DNA of 64,000 nucleotides, taken from NCBI RefSeq assembly GCF_023343835.1, contig NC_064433.1, positions 136,923,957 through 136,987,956 of the forward strand. The letters are read 5' to 3'. Below the pieces are notes generated by a model, which saw nothing but the letters and a program-made list of their open reading frames with translations, searched no databases and was not told where the DNA came from. Below, one piece after another: positions 11,931-24,100 of the stretch; the first letter of the stretch is position 1, and each line of letters begins with the position of its first letter. Origin of the DNA: Lagopus muta. Taxonomy: Eukaryota; Chordata; Aves; Galliformes; Phasianidae. A program made the position numbers and the translations under genes.

Positions 11931-12930
11931 TTCTAGGTGTCAGTGTAGTCTGAACATCTGCTCTACCGAAACAATATTTTACAACATTTATCCAGCTCCT
12001 TACTGAGACAACATGTGCCTTGACTCCTTAGGAATACAGAGGATGTATTTGTTCCCTCAGACAGGGCTTGCCTTAGCCAACTGCTTGTGCTCGGTGAGTG
12101 ATAGGATCCCTTAATGAACATCAGTTGTTCCAGGAAGCTACTGTTGTTCTTTGGTAATTGCGGGACAACGAGGAACCTGTCATATCAACACAGAGGGGAG
12201 CCTTTTCATGATACTGCTCAGCCCAAATGGATCTTTCCTCAGCTTGCCAAAGGCTATGCTGAGAAACAAGGGTAACTGAGGACTGAATTCAAACACAAGT
12301 TTAAAGGCAAAACAAGATTTGTTGAGTGTTTTCTGAACTAAACTCCACTGCTAACAGCTATTTGCTGCTGTAAGCATTGCCTTGAATGAACTGATTTTTG
12401 ATAAAACAGAGCCTGTCTAAAGTAATCTGCAAGTAATTAATTGCATAAAGTGTTACATGAGCAAACAGAAAGTTGGAAAACCGTGCAAGCCTCCCATTCC
12501 TCTGCAGGAGAGATAACTGAGTCAGGAGTTGCTGTTCCCCAGCAGTGGGAAAGCAGAGGGGGTGGGATATCCTGTTGAGAATCTGCTGGGCTGACACCTG
12601 TCTCCATCACCACCTATTTTTCTCCTTTAGTCTGTTCTCATCATCTTCCAGCTCTATTCGCCCTGCTTGTTGCTCACAGGCTGTCCCCTGTATGTCCCTG
12701 GTTGCTATGAGGATGTCTTTCTGTTGTTTTACCACTGTCCACTTTTACCACTGCAGCCACAGATGACTATCAGCCATTCCAGTCAGTCATATCTTCTCCA
12801 AGCTGTCTGACTGCAGAACTCTGTTGTTGTCTCCCTTTAATGCTGACTGGGAAAATAATGAAGAGCAAAGGGATGAAGTGATCTTATTGTCTCCTATTCC
12901 ACTACTGACTACATTCACTCTTTAGCAGGG
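11931..12930. other. No gene seen
   Basis: Ordinary unique sequence. Short open frames at 12,358-12,597 (minus) and 12,545-12,766 (plus) show no recognisable domain and overlap one another on opposite strands. Confidence 0.5.
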
Positions 12931-13203
12931 TCTGTTGTCACAGGACAAGGGGAAATTGTTCCAGACTGAAAGAGAGGAGATTTTGATTGGATATACTTTT
13001 TTTTACAATTAGGATGATGAAGCACTGGCATGGGTTGGCCAAAGTGGTGGTGAATGCCCCTGTCTCTGGAGACATTCAAGGTCAGGATGGATGAGGATCC
13101 GAGCACCGGATTGAGCTATACATGTCCCTACAAGGTGTTCATTGCAGGGGAGTTGGACTAGATGGCCTTTAAGGATGCCATCCAACTCAAATGATTCTGA
13201 TTC
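12931..13203 (+). mobile_element. CR1 LINE 3' fragment, sense
   Basis: Starts at CTGTTGTCACAGGACAAGGG, then AGAGAGGAGATTT, ATGAAGCACTGGCATGGGTT, GTGGTGAATGCCCCTGTC and GGAGTTGGACTAGATGGCCT, and ends in AATGATTCTGATTCT. This is the 3' untranslated region and tail of a CR1 element. An internal T9 run near 13,000 interrupts the block that is normally AAATTTTTTAC-like. Confidence 0.9.
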
Positions 13204-13540
13204 TTTCCTCTTGGATAGTTGCTTTGTAAGCCTGTTCTGGACAGAGGCAGTAGTTAATTTTGCAAACAATAACAGAACTAGGAAGATTCCTCAGAGCCTC
13301 ACAGTATTTTCCTTAGGAACTTATCTACCTGCTATGGGAGAGGGAGTGATTTTATTCCTTCAAGGTCATTACTGTCCTGGTTCGTTAAGGTGTTCAAAGT
13401 GATTATGAAGTATAATTTTCTTTTAGAGAATAAAATGATGAAAATAGGTTGATTTAAATAGAGCTGATAATGAAGTCTTCTTTTCCACATAATTTTCTTC
13501 AGCTGGAAGTCATAACTCACCAGTGTGCTACTATCATTAA
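13204..13540. other. No gene seen
   Basis: Short unique stretch between the CR1 tail and the candidate conserved element. No feature is supported. Confidence 0.5.
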
Positions 13541-14155
13541 TGTCTTTTCATTTTCAGCTGTGTGAAATCCTTAATTTGTGAACATAGCATTTTACACAAT
13601 TTTAAAGTGCAAAATGCTTTCTTCCTTGGTTAATTAACACTGGCTAGATACCCACAAGAGCATAACCCTGTAATGCATCCAAATAACAAGATTTAATTGA
13701 TTCTTCTATGGCCTATTAAAAATGCATTGAGAGTCTAAAAGATTTAAATGGGAAAAATAGAAAAAATCCCAGACTGGCCTCTATCTGACAAGGAGATCAC
13801 AGCTGAAAATTCTAACAAATGGAAAACCACTCTATATGCAATTTTCCAACCAATCTCTAACTGCACAGAAGCAATGCTATGGAAGTTAAAACAAGAAATT
13901 GTTACTTAATGCTAAATATAGCCCTTTATTTTGTAGGTTTTTAGTCTGAATACAAGATGAGGTGAATAAGTTGAATTCAGCCTCATACATTATTCACAGG
14001 GACTGTGCTAACATGATCATTCTTTTTAGTTAAACACTGCAAATAGCACAGCTATTCATTTTAGCACTGTTAATACAATGAAGACGTGTTAATATGGAAT
14101 GTTGGAGTCTTAAATCTCTGCTAATTCTGTCACATCCTTGTATGTTTAAATTAGT
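13541..14155. promoter_or_regulatory. Candidate conserved non-coding element
   Basis: A long unique AT-rich stretch with many homeodomain, POU and MEF2-like words (GGTTAATTAACAC, AGATTTAATTGATT, CTATTAAAAATGCATT, GTTAAACACTGCAAATAGC, GTGTTAATATGGAATG). It has no repeat identity and no open frame of note. The call is by sequence character alone. Confidence 0.28.
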
Positions 14156-17100
14156 TTTTTCTGTCTACCCTTATCTTTTCTAAATCTGATGCTTTCGTCT
14201 TAACTTTTAAAATTATTCTAAATGCATGCAAATACAGCACAAATACTTTATCTACATTTATGTAATAAACTCATTAAACCCTGTTAGCTGCTCTTTATTG
14301 CTTGCATCAGTCTTGTATTGAGAGGAAATAATTAATGGTGAAATCCTTGTTAATGGGTGGCCTGCTGACAGGTCTTCTGAGTTCATGTTGACCTCTGCTT
14401 GCTTGCAGGCCAAAAACCTCCCATTTTTACTGCCTGTAGCCTTCCTCACCAATTTGGGTACTATGGGTCTGATTAATTGTTTGGAATGCGGTAGCCCCAG
14501 AGGGTCTAATCAGACCTTAATGTTCTACCAGGACAAATATATCCCTTTTGCTATAGACATAGCAGTGGCTATACACACAGTAGCAGTGCTTGGTAGTATA
14601 TTTTCAGACAAAAAATGTTCAGCTATCATTTTAAGGTTCTCGCAAGCTGTATCCCAGGTTTCCCTGAATGTTGGACCAGCTGCTGACCATCACCCTCAAA
14701 AAATGCTTCATTCTGTGACTTCTGCCTCCCTCCCCCATCCAGAGATATTCAGTTTGGCCTCATCCTTTTACTTCCTTTCCCTGTGGTATATGGCATACTC
14801 CTTCAAGTACCCCTGATGAATGCTTAATACTGTTTTAAAAATTCATCCTTGATTTTAGTCCATTCTCATTGCAGAAGTTTTCTGAATTGGGCACAAATGT
14901 GCAACAAAGTCTTCCAGATGGGAACACGCAGATGTCCTGATGTGAATGTAGGCAACCCTAACCAGCATAGATTTGGCAGAAATTTGTTATGTGGTTGATT
15001 AAGTTCTGGTGTTAGATTGTGAAATCTTGTGAACCATGCTGTGAAGCTGCTCGATCATCATGTGAAAGGGAATGCTACATTAACCATGGTACTGTGCATT
15101 TCGTAGAAGACAAGGTCTGGTGTCATGATTTTGTGACAACTGGTCACATTGAGAGACTTATTCCCCCATTCATATTTCTTTCCTCTCTGATGTCCTCTGA
15201 TATGTGATTTGTCTCCTGCTGGAGGCACAAACTATCTGAAATACTGTGAGATGTCAGTCAGTGTCTTGTCTCTCCTCTACAGACGTTCACCTACACGACA
15301 TCTTGTTCTTCTAATGTCATTTCATTTGTGAAGTGTTTTAACTAGAAAAGTGGGTTCAAAAGTGAGACAGTCATATCTGAGCTCTGTATGTGTTTGTGTG
15401 AGTGGCTCAAATGTGCGGTTCTATTTGTCAGGTTAGGTTGGGAAGATGAGACTGTGAGTAGAAGGAATGAGATGCAAAAACAAAATTACAAGAGTAGATG
15501 TAGCAGTGTGTGAATTTCTTTGTGACATTGAAGTCTTAAATGCAATGGCGTGGCTATAAGCAGGAGGGCTGCAGATGTAAATCATATGCTTGCAGGTGAA
15601 TGGTAACGGACGGAGCTCCAAGCCAACAGACAACTTTGTGTCATTCTGAAATTCTAGGCCTAGAATTAAGTTCCCTAGCTAGCTTAGAGCAGCGTCCAAG
15701 CTACATAACACTGAGTTTTACAGTCATTAAAGGCCTGTTTATTAGCTATGAGAGATCTGAGGGCTGTGAAAATTGTCGTGCCCTCAGCTGGCTGAATTCA
15801 ACTGTCCCAGGATTTCCAGCACCCAAAAAAATCTATTAGGCCACCTTTTCTAATGTTTTATGCTATGGAAATGAAGCAGGAGCAAACTCAAAAATACGTG
15901 TCTGAAATTGAAAAGTGTAGAAAAATAGCTGAGGGCAAAGAGAGATCATCATCATTATGACTGTTACATTTTGTCACCTGTGCTTAGCCGTGAATGAGAC
16001 TGATTCTACTTGCTCAGCCAACATAAATAATTCATGTTGGCAAAGCTGATGAGAGAACAAGTTGAAATGATGCAGTATTTGGTACTATTACTTCCTCTGC
16101 TCATTCATTTGAATTCTGCTACTGTAGAGATGGAGTCATGCTGTTTTGAACTTGTCTTATTAAATGCTGTAAGATGTTAAAGCAGCTCTTGGTAGTGCAC
16201 TCACATTCTTCTACATACACAACTTTCTACATCAACCAGTATTTTAATTTATTTTTTTAAATACAGCTATCTTTATAAGACTCATTGTTATAAAAGTTCT
16301 AATGTAACCTGGAAAACTGGAAACACCTTCATTTTAGCAGCAGTCCTAACTAAGATTAGACTGAAAAAGAAAATAAAAAATAAAATAAAAGAGGGTTAGG
16401 GTAGGAAAAACTGCATTGAAGTGTAAACCAGAAAAACAGCTATTGCAAATGGTATCAACAGTAACCAACATGGCAGGGGAGGATGATGGAGTGTGAGGGA
16501 TTCCTTGAGTTCATCACTGGAATGTTTCTTAAGCTGGAATTATTGTCTTGTTTCTTTTGGTCTAAATAAAATAGAGAAATCCAATAGTGACTGGGTGAAA
16601 CTAAAATTATTGTGGACATTTATCTGAATAACAGAGACATGATAAAATAACTTATATTTCACAATACTGTGATTGGTGGTAAGTATTTTCAGTGCCAGAT
16701 GCTGTATTCATAACTCCCTAGCTCTTTGCGCTTAACCTACTGAAAGCATTTGCTGGAAGCAAAGCATTAAATTTAGAATCTTGATTCTGTTGTGTCTGCC
16801 CATAAAATGCAATTTGCAGCTCAACGGGGATCCCACTGATGCTGAAACCTGTGTGAAGAATTTGTAGCTCAAAGGTTGTGCTCAGTTCATCATCTAACAA
16901 GCTTAACAGGCTGATCAGATCCCCTCAGCAATGTTATGTGGTGGCAGTACCTTAAAGGGCACAGTTTTCTTCAGGGAAAGCTGCAGCTGACTTGGAGATG
17001 GTGTTAACACAGAGGCATTCAACAGTTTTCTACAAAGAAGAAACTTGGTCTTGCTCCTGCCTGAGATACAGGAGGACTGGCCAAAAATAACAGTAACAGT

Positions 17101-17260
17101 CAAAATGCAAACAAGTTGTTTAAGCTGGGTAGAACAGTGCTTTCCAAATTATCTCTGATTTTTACTGGAGTGCTTAAATATAGCTAGCCTTGGCCTTCCA
17201 ACATGTGATAAAGAACATGGAAAACGGACTGCTAGCCTACTGACTCTAAAGACCCAGCAC
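14156..17260. other. No gene supported
   Basis: A plus-strand open frame of 143 codons at 14,385-14,816 is present, but its translation contains no domain I recognise and there are no splice or promoter signals around it. A 26-bp imperfect hairpin lies at 16,016-16,041, with GCCAACAT and ATGTTGGC arms around AAATAATTC. An A-rich tract of AAAATAAAA type lies near 16,370-16,391. Confidence 0.45.
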
Positions 17261-17269
17261 CTTGCCCTG

Positions 17270-17345
17270 CGTATCGCTGTTGGAACAGGGCTTAGATCAG
17301 ATGGACCCAGAGATCTCTCCTAACATCAGCCACTCTGTGAGTCTG
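17270..17345 (+). mobile_element. Possible decayed CR1 tail
   Basis: GTTGGAACAGGGCTTAGATC, then AGATGGACCCAGAGATC, CTCCTAACATCAGCCA and CTCTGTGAGTCTG follow the order of a CR1 3' end: a GTTGGA..AGATGACC block, GGTCCCTTCCAACC, then a CATTCTGTGATTCTG tail. Divergence is high, so this may be coincidence. Confidence 0.35.
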
Positions 17346-18099
17346 ACTTCCTCTCTCAGGCTGATGAGTATGCTGTGCTGCCATGCCCTCCATTTGCAGA
17401 TACTTATTTACACATCGATCTTTTGTGTAGAGGAAGGTAAAACCCTGCATGGAGCTCATCTAGCCTACAAGTTAAATGCTTTCTTTTTATTGTTGGGGTA
17501 TTTCCATGAGAGTGCAACAGCTCTAAGAAATTCATGCAAGCCCAGTGGGTGGATTGAAGGTAGAAACACACCGAAGAAGCTGTGATGTTGTGAAGAAACA
17601 AAGGAATAAACTATAAGATATTTTTAAAAATTCTTGTGGTTGACAGTTTGTGTTGTAGATTGGATATCTGTGCTTGGAAGTGCTGCATCTTTGCATTTAC
17701 AGAATGTCAGTGAAGCATTAAATATCTTAGAAAGGATAAAGCAAAACTGAAAAAAAAAACAAAAACAAAAAAGGAACAGAATTTCAAGCAAAAAAGAAAT
17801 TTTTTTGTGTTGTTTTTTTTTCTCCCTCCTCCTGTTTACCCTATTGCCAACATTTGAAGCAAAAAACCCCCTTACTATCAACATAGCAACTAACACTGTA
17901 ACAAATGAGACAACAGAGGAGAAATTACGTTGTAAGAACACTGCAAAAAATATTCTCCAAAAAAAAAGGCAGCCTGGATATCCAGTATAGAAAATGCATT
18001 AGAAAATTCTGTAGCAGAAAATCCAGAGCTGACAGGTTTCAGATTTCAGAACAAAAAAATGTTCTCCTGTTTCTGAAATTAGGAAGAAAATAATTTATA
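17346..18099. other. No gene seen
   Basis: Contains A-rich and T-rich clusters near 17,749-17,822 and several short overlapping open frames on both strands, none with a recognisable domain. Confidence 0.5.
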
Positions 18100-18130
18100 C
18101 CCTCCCTCGCCTCCTCCCCCCTCCCCCCCC
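18100..18130 (-). repeat. C-rich tract; minus-strand G-quadruplex candidate
   Basis: The plus strand is almost pure C with single T or G interruptions. The minus strand therefore has a run of 8 G, a run of 6 G, and GG/GGG runs separated by 1-3 bases. This meets the usual requirement of at least four G3 tracts with short loops. Confidence 0.7.
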
Positions 18131-21100
18131 AAAAAAATCATCAAAGCCGTGGTGTTTTATGTTTAAAATCAGTTTTGAAATCCTTCTTGAAAGGTTGATG
18201 AGAAATGCAAGTGTGGAGTTGGAACAGTCTCTCGTGCCTATCAAAATGATGGCAGGCTGAATGATGGGACGATCGTACCAAGAAAGACTTGGGCAGTGAA
18301 ATTTAATTTTGGCAGAATATTAAATATGTATATTTGGCAGCATCTCCAGCCAAAATGTACTACATGGGTGACACAGAAAACACAGTCCAGGATCAGTTAC
18401 TCCTTATTTCTGGAATGTGGGAACGTTGTATTTCATGAAAGTTCATTCACTCTAAATATATTCCTTTGCTTTTCATTTGTTCCTTCGCACTTGGCAAGAG
18501 AAATGCAGTGAAGGAGCAGAGAAGTGCTGTGAAGAAGTTCTGCTCAGTTGTTATCCAAGTCCCTTGGCACAAGGTATACAAAAAGCTCCAGAGAAGCCAA
18601 ACCCAGAGCTATCTGTCAGCAGGCTCTGAGAATCAGTGGTCTGTAGCTGCTTGCAGATTCTCCATTTCTCCCATTCTCTCATCATCCCCTGCAATAATTG
18701 TTTTGCCAATTCGAAAGGACTTGATGGGACCATATCTAAAACAAAAAGTCACTGTTTTTCTTCTGACAAGTGTAAGTAGAAGGAAATAATATCTTGCTTC
18801 TCTTTTGAATGATTTATTTGCTTTTGCCATAAGAAATACTATTGTGGCTTGCTTTGTGTTGGTTTTAATCCAGTAAGTGTGTGTATATATAACTATGTTA
18901 GATATTTCTTCATATCCATATATATATGCATATGTGTATGTTTGTGTGCAGTGCACTGATGTGATTTGAAGGTTTTGAGATTTTCTGGGCTTTGCATTGT
19001 TTTAAACATGCTGCACTGTTTTGTGGATTTAAGCTCTTATGGACAAGGTGCTCAGCAAATAATAAAGAAAGGGCCACCTAACAAAGAAGCCATCTGTTCT
19101 TCTGCCACAAAAAAAAAAAAAAAAAAAGAAATCCAAAAAAGAGTCTATTTTGAGCCACTTGCATGGTTTGTACATCCTGCCTTCTCAGTGTGCATATACA
19201 GTACATTTAAGCTCTCATCGGAGACCGTCCTAGTTGGCATTGGCTGAAGACTCTGTGAATATGCTGAAGATATGGGCTCCAGGAGAAAAAACAAGCTGCT
19301 GAAAACAAAATGTTAACACTTTTGTAAATCTGCCAAGTTTTTCAATGTAACTGCCAACAGTTTGATGTTCAGAGGAACTCAGCAGAATTGCTAACATGCA
19401 TGCTGCATAAATGGCTATTCATTAGAAAGATGCTGTACCTTATATGTGACTGCTTTCTTTGGCTGGCTAATATATCAAGTATGGTACTTGTTTTGTACTG
19501 TGAAAAACTTTCTCCATTACCATAGTAACCTTTTGCATGTTGGCGGAAGCTGATGTCATTCATGGCATTATTCATTCTTAGTGAATTGGTCCTCAAAGTG
19601 CTAACAAGTTCCAGGGAGCTAAAGAAGACCAAGTATACATTCTGGGTAAACATGATTTAACCCCTTTGTCTCACCAGGTCCCCAGAGATACAAAGGTGAG
19701 TACAGCTGAGATATACACCTACAGGTACTTAGTTTCTTTGGTATTGCTAAGGAAAAAGCTAGAATGTCACACATGTCTAGATAAAGTATGAGATGGAGGA
19801 GGCTCCTCTATCACTCTTTTTCTTTCTTTCTGATACCTCAGCATTCCAGGTAAGCTTGCCTCATTTAAGGAAAAATAATTTAGCCTTTTTTTATATTTAG
19901 CTGTTCAGTTGAATTTAACCCATTCTTCATTGTTACTGATAATTAATATTGTACAATGAAAACCATTTGTCTTTAAGATAATCTTACAAAGATTATTACA
20001 TAAAGTTTGAATAGGATTTTCATTGTACATACTCTACAGCTATTCTGTTATTGGAGTGGTAGCATTTTCCTCTTACACAATTAAAGCTAACTGAGCATTT
20101 CCTTTTGACTGGAGTCTAAATAGTTTCAAACTGGAGAAGGCAAACCTTACCTGAAATTACATATAGCCTAGAAGCTTTTATACCTTCTATAATCCCTTTG
20201 TCTATGAGCTTCATTTCTCATATACAGCAGTGAGAGGTGTGTGTGTGCAACAGCAAAGGGGTCTTCATCATTTCCAGGTCAAGGAAGGGAAGGCAACTGG
20301 ATTTCATCCTGAAATTTTTCCCATCCAGTTTTCATATGTCCATACACATGGGAGAGGAAGAATATCTGCATCCAGGCCTGAAGGGGCAGATAAGAAAAAG
20401 AAAACTATTCTTGCCACAAAGAGTATGACTAAAATAAGGGGAGAAAGGAGTGGCATGGAAATGAATTTGCTGAAGATTGGTTCTGGTGGATTTGTGGAAA
20501 TCCTATCCAGCGTAGCCTTACTGGAGCCTCCGTGAATTTTACCATACTTTTCACTATAGGTCTGTGTCACATTTGCTGTTTCTTCACCTCTGAGACTATT
20601 CTGCTGGTATTAACTGTTAGTCAGACTTAACAGGAGCAGACTAATGTGTTTTAGTCCATACCCTAACCTAACCTATCCAGAGAACATAAAATGGTGTCAC
20701 TAATGGGCACAGCCTACAAACCCAGGGTGTTCTGATTAGGCCTTAGAATAAATTCAGAAATAGCTTATTGCTATTGAAATCTGAGAATCTTCTCTTTGTA
20801 CTAGATGATTACACCTAAACTGTGGCATCTGGGATACTCCTCAACTAATACCCACTAGATCACAACAATAAAGAATGTACGCTGTGACCCTTATTCTATT
20901 ATATGCTTCTGGTTTATTTTTTTAAACAGTCTTTCAAAATACCTACCAAAATACACAGACCTACTTTATTTTCTAATTTACAGACTTGTCTAGATGTGGA
21001 CACTTGAGCTTTCCATTTTCCACACATTTTATTCAGTGGATGCACTAGTCTTTCTATTTTATTGTAGCTTACTTTAATGCTATTGCTAGTTGTGCAAGCT

Positions 21101-24100
21101 GGCATTAAGCAGTGTAGAATATGATGCAACAGTGCAAAGGGTAGCAGAGACTACTTCTGTTTTTCAAGGTAACTTCTATAATCTATATTCCTTGTTTCAC
21201 AGCCTAATCTTTCTTACTAAACCCTACAAGGCCTGGAACACTGAGCATTAGGTCTAACAAATATTCTGCAGCCAAAGAAATTCTACCTGTGAGAGGTCTT
21301 CTTGAAATAGATGTAGGATTTCTGGAAGGCATAGGTTACCATTCAAAATAGATGTTTCTTACATGCTGGCACACTTGTTATTTCACCTCTTCTGTCTTCT
21401 GCTTTTGTTTCATGTATTTCAGCTCTAAGATCCATCCTACATATGAAGGAAAGAACTTGCCAACTTAGATTGTTCAGCCAGGGTCAATTATGCTAAGAAT
21501 GCCTTGTTGCAGAATTCAAAAATCTGTTCTGGAATTATTTCCAAAGGAAGTCCTCTACAACATGTTAATACAGTTTTTTTTTCACATGCTAACTTGGTAG
21601 GAGGTAGCATTCTGCCAAGCTTCATCTACAAATGAAATTCTGTATATAACATATCGTCCTTGTAGGGGACAGTGAAGAGTTTCAACATATATTACCATAC
21701 TATTTGGGCTACCTTCTGTCTCCAAGACTTTGAACATACTTCCTGAGCTCCCTACAGTCACTTTCATTCCTGGTTGCTTAATGCTTGGCTCTTCTTAGGT
21801 TGAATGAAAACTTATTCAGTCTTTCTCAGACAAAAATCATCAACAAGAGTGACACACCACAGCAGGATTTCTCAGCACTGCTTCACTGAAACAATTAGGA
21901 TGGCATCATATATTTGAAATAGGATCTTGAAATGAATGTGAAGGTTCATTGGGATTGTGCTGTATGGTCTGAGATGGATGCTCTCTTCTCTGTTGGTGCA
22001 AGGGGAAATGCAAGAGATCTCTGCTTCTGGGTGATTTTGTCGAAGCTGTCATAATAAGCAGATGACTGGAAACACTGACAAAAGTTTCAACTTTTTATTT
22101 AAATTGAATTGAAAAAAAAAAGGTGCATAACAAACTTGCTCAGTTTAAACCTTCACTTTGTAACCTGCTGGTAAAGACATCTTTAGATGAGATGGCCATG
22201 AACAACTGAGCGTAGTTTGGAATCTGAAATGACTTAGTCTGTTGAGCTACAATGACAAGAAGTCGTTTTTTCATTAATAGCTTCTTTGCTGATTCCAATA
22301 ACTCCTGAATTTGTAAATTCAGGTCATTTTATTTGAACCATACATTTCAAGTGAATATTAGTTTGGTAATTTATAATTCAACACTGCCACATTGGTATCT
22401 CGTGTATGTCTATCTGTCTATCACTTTAAAAACAAGTCCTGAATTTTGTAAATGTGTAAAAATATAAATAAGTCAATGCATGAGCTTTCCAGCCTTGTCA
22501 ATGCTGTTTTAATTCCACTACTAAACAATTTCAGTGAGGATTATTTTGCTATTTGCCAAGTCAGAGATCTAGAAAAACTAATGGAAAGGTCATATTTTAT
22601 ACGGCTACTAAGTCATCTGAGGAATTCACCAATTCCCTGAGTTTGAACTTTTCTGTACTGAAAGGTTAATCCAAATGAGAATATGTTCTACTTGTGTTTA
22701 CAAGGTAAAAAATGAAGTAAAAGGCATTTCCTTACATAAGGTAAAATACTAATTTTGTTAGTGATGGCTGGAGAATTTCCAGAACAAAAACCTTCAATTC
22801 ATCTGTGATTTTTTTTTTCCTAATGAATGTAAAAGGGGTTAGCAAATCATTTATTTTCAGAAGAAGTTTCCAATTAAAGTTAAATTATATATTTATCAGA
22901 AATTAAGACAAATTTGTCTTTAGAGATTGGATAGATACTGGGCTAGATCTCTATTTAAAATGTTTTCTTAAAATGGGCTGATATTCACTTGAGTAAATAA
23001 TAACTGACACCTTTGAGAGTCAGCCTATTCAGTTAGGTGCACCTAAAGACCCTCCGAGGTTATGGCATCAGCAGATTGGTCTAAGAAACAAACACCCCTC
23101 TCTCCAGTCCTTTAGCCCAACCCAGAGGACACTGGATCTGAAAGATCATATCTCTGTTTGCCAGATGTAGTAGTTCCCAGCCTTTTGATCAGCTACATGA
23201 AACTCTTGGGAATTTCACCCTGCTACCAAACTGTGAAGGTCTAGCAGCTATTAAGCTATCGACTAAACTAGAGACGTTCAGGCAATGTACTTATGGACAG
23301 TGATCAACAACCAGTTGGAGACAACCAGGCTGATTTTCCTGTGGAGTGGGAGAATATCCCTGATGACTGTGCTCAGATGTGACTCCCCAGGATGTGGGAT
23401 GTTTGCAGAAAAAGAAGGATATGGCAGGGTTGGTTCTGTAGCCCTGAATGAGGTCACTGTTTGTTTATCCATGAAAGTGGAGGTTAGCCTTTAAGTTATA
23501 TGAAAGTATAGAATGTTTAATCATCATCACTTTCTCTGGAGAGGTTTTTTTCTTCTCCCCCTTCCTTTCTTTCTCCTGCTTCTCTCTGTTCTTCTCCTTC
23601 CTTTCTGATTGAATGCAAAGAGTCAAGTTCCTCTGAAGTACTTCATGTCCTCACCTTATCCATCTCTTGTTGAGACAACCATGCTTTCTCTTCCATTTTT
23701 AGTTTTGTTGCAGGTACCTTGATTCAGTTTTGTCCAACTGATTCATTCCAGCCAGCTTCCTTTGCCTCAGAACAGTCACTGTAAATGGCTTTGGGGAATC
23801 TGTGCTGGAGCACTGGAACACAGCAGTGATGTGGTTTGCCTGAACTATGCAGGGCATGGTAAGGGTTATGAATTTTTGGCATTTCCCCCATGTTTTTCCA
23901 AGAGCATGTCCCAGAAAAAGCCTCCAACTAAGCAATGTAAACATTTGAGGAATGTGACCTGCAGAGTGCTGCCACACTCCATGTAGCAGGAGAGCATAGA
24001 TACAGTGCTTTGTGATTTGAGATAGTCTGTCCAGCTGAGTACCTTGCTTCACTGGGGCTCACGTTTGCAATGCTGTACAGTATTTTTGTTACAAAATAAT

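Noticed and set aside
14385-14816. 143-codon plus-strand open frame
   Set aside because: Length is within chance for 64 kb in six frames, there is no recognisable family, and no splice or promoter signals frame it.
19058-19127. AATAAA about 45 bases before an A19 run, suggesting a processed pseudogene
   Set aside because: The upstream sequence is not recognisable as any gene, the spacing is long, and no target-site duplication is evident.
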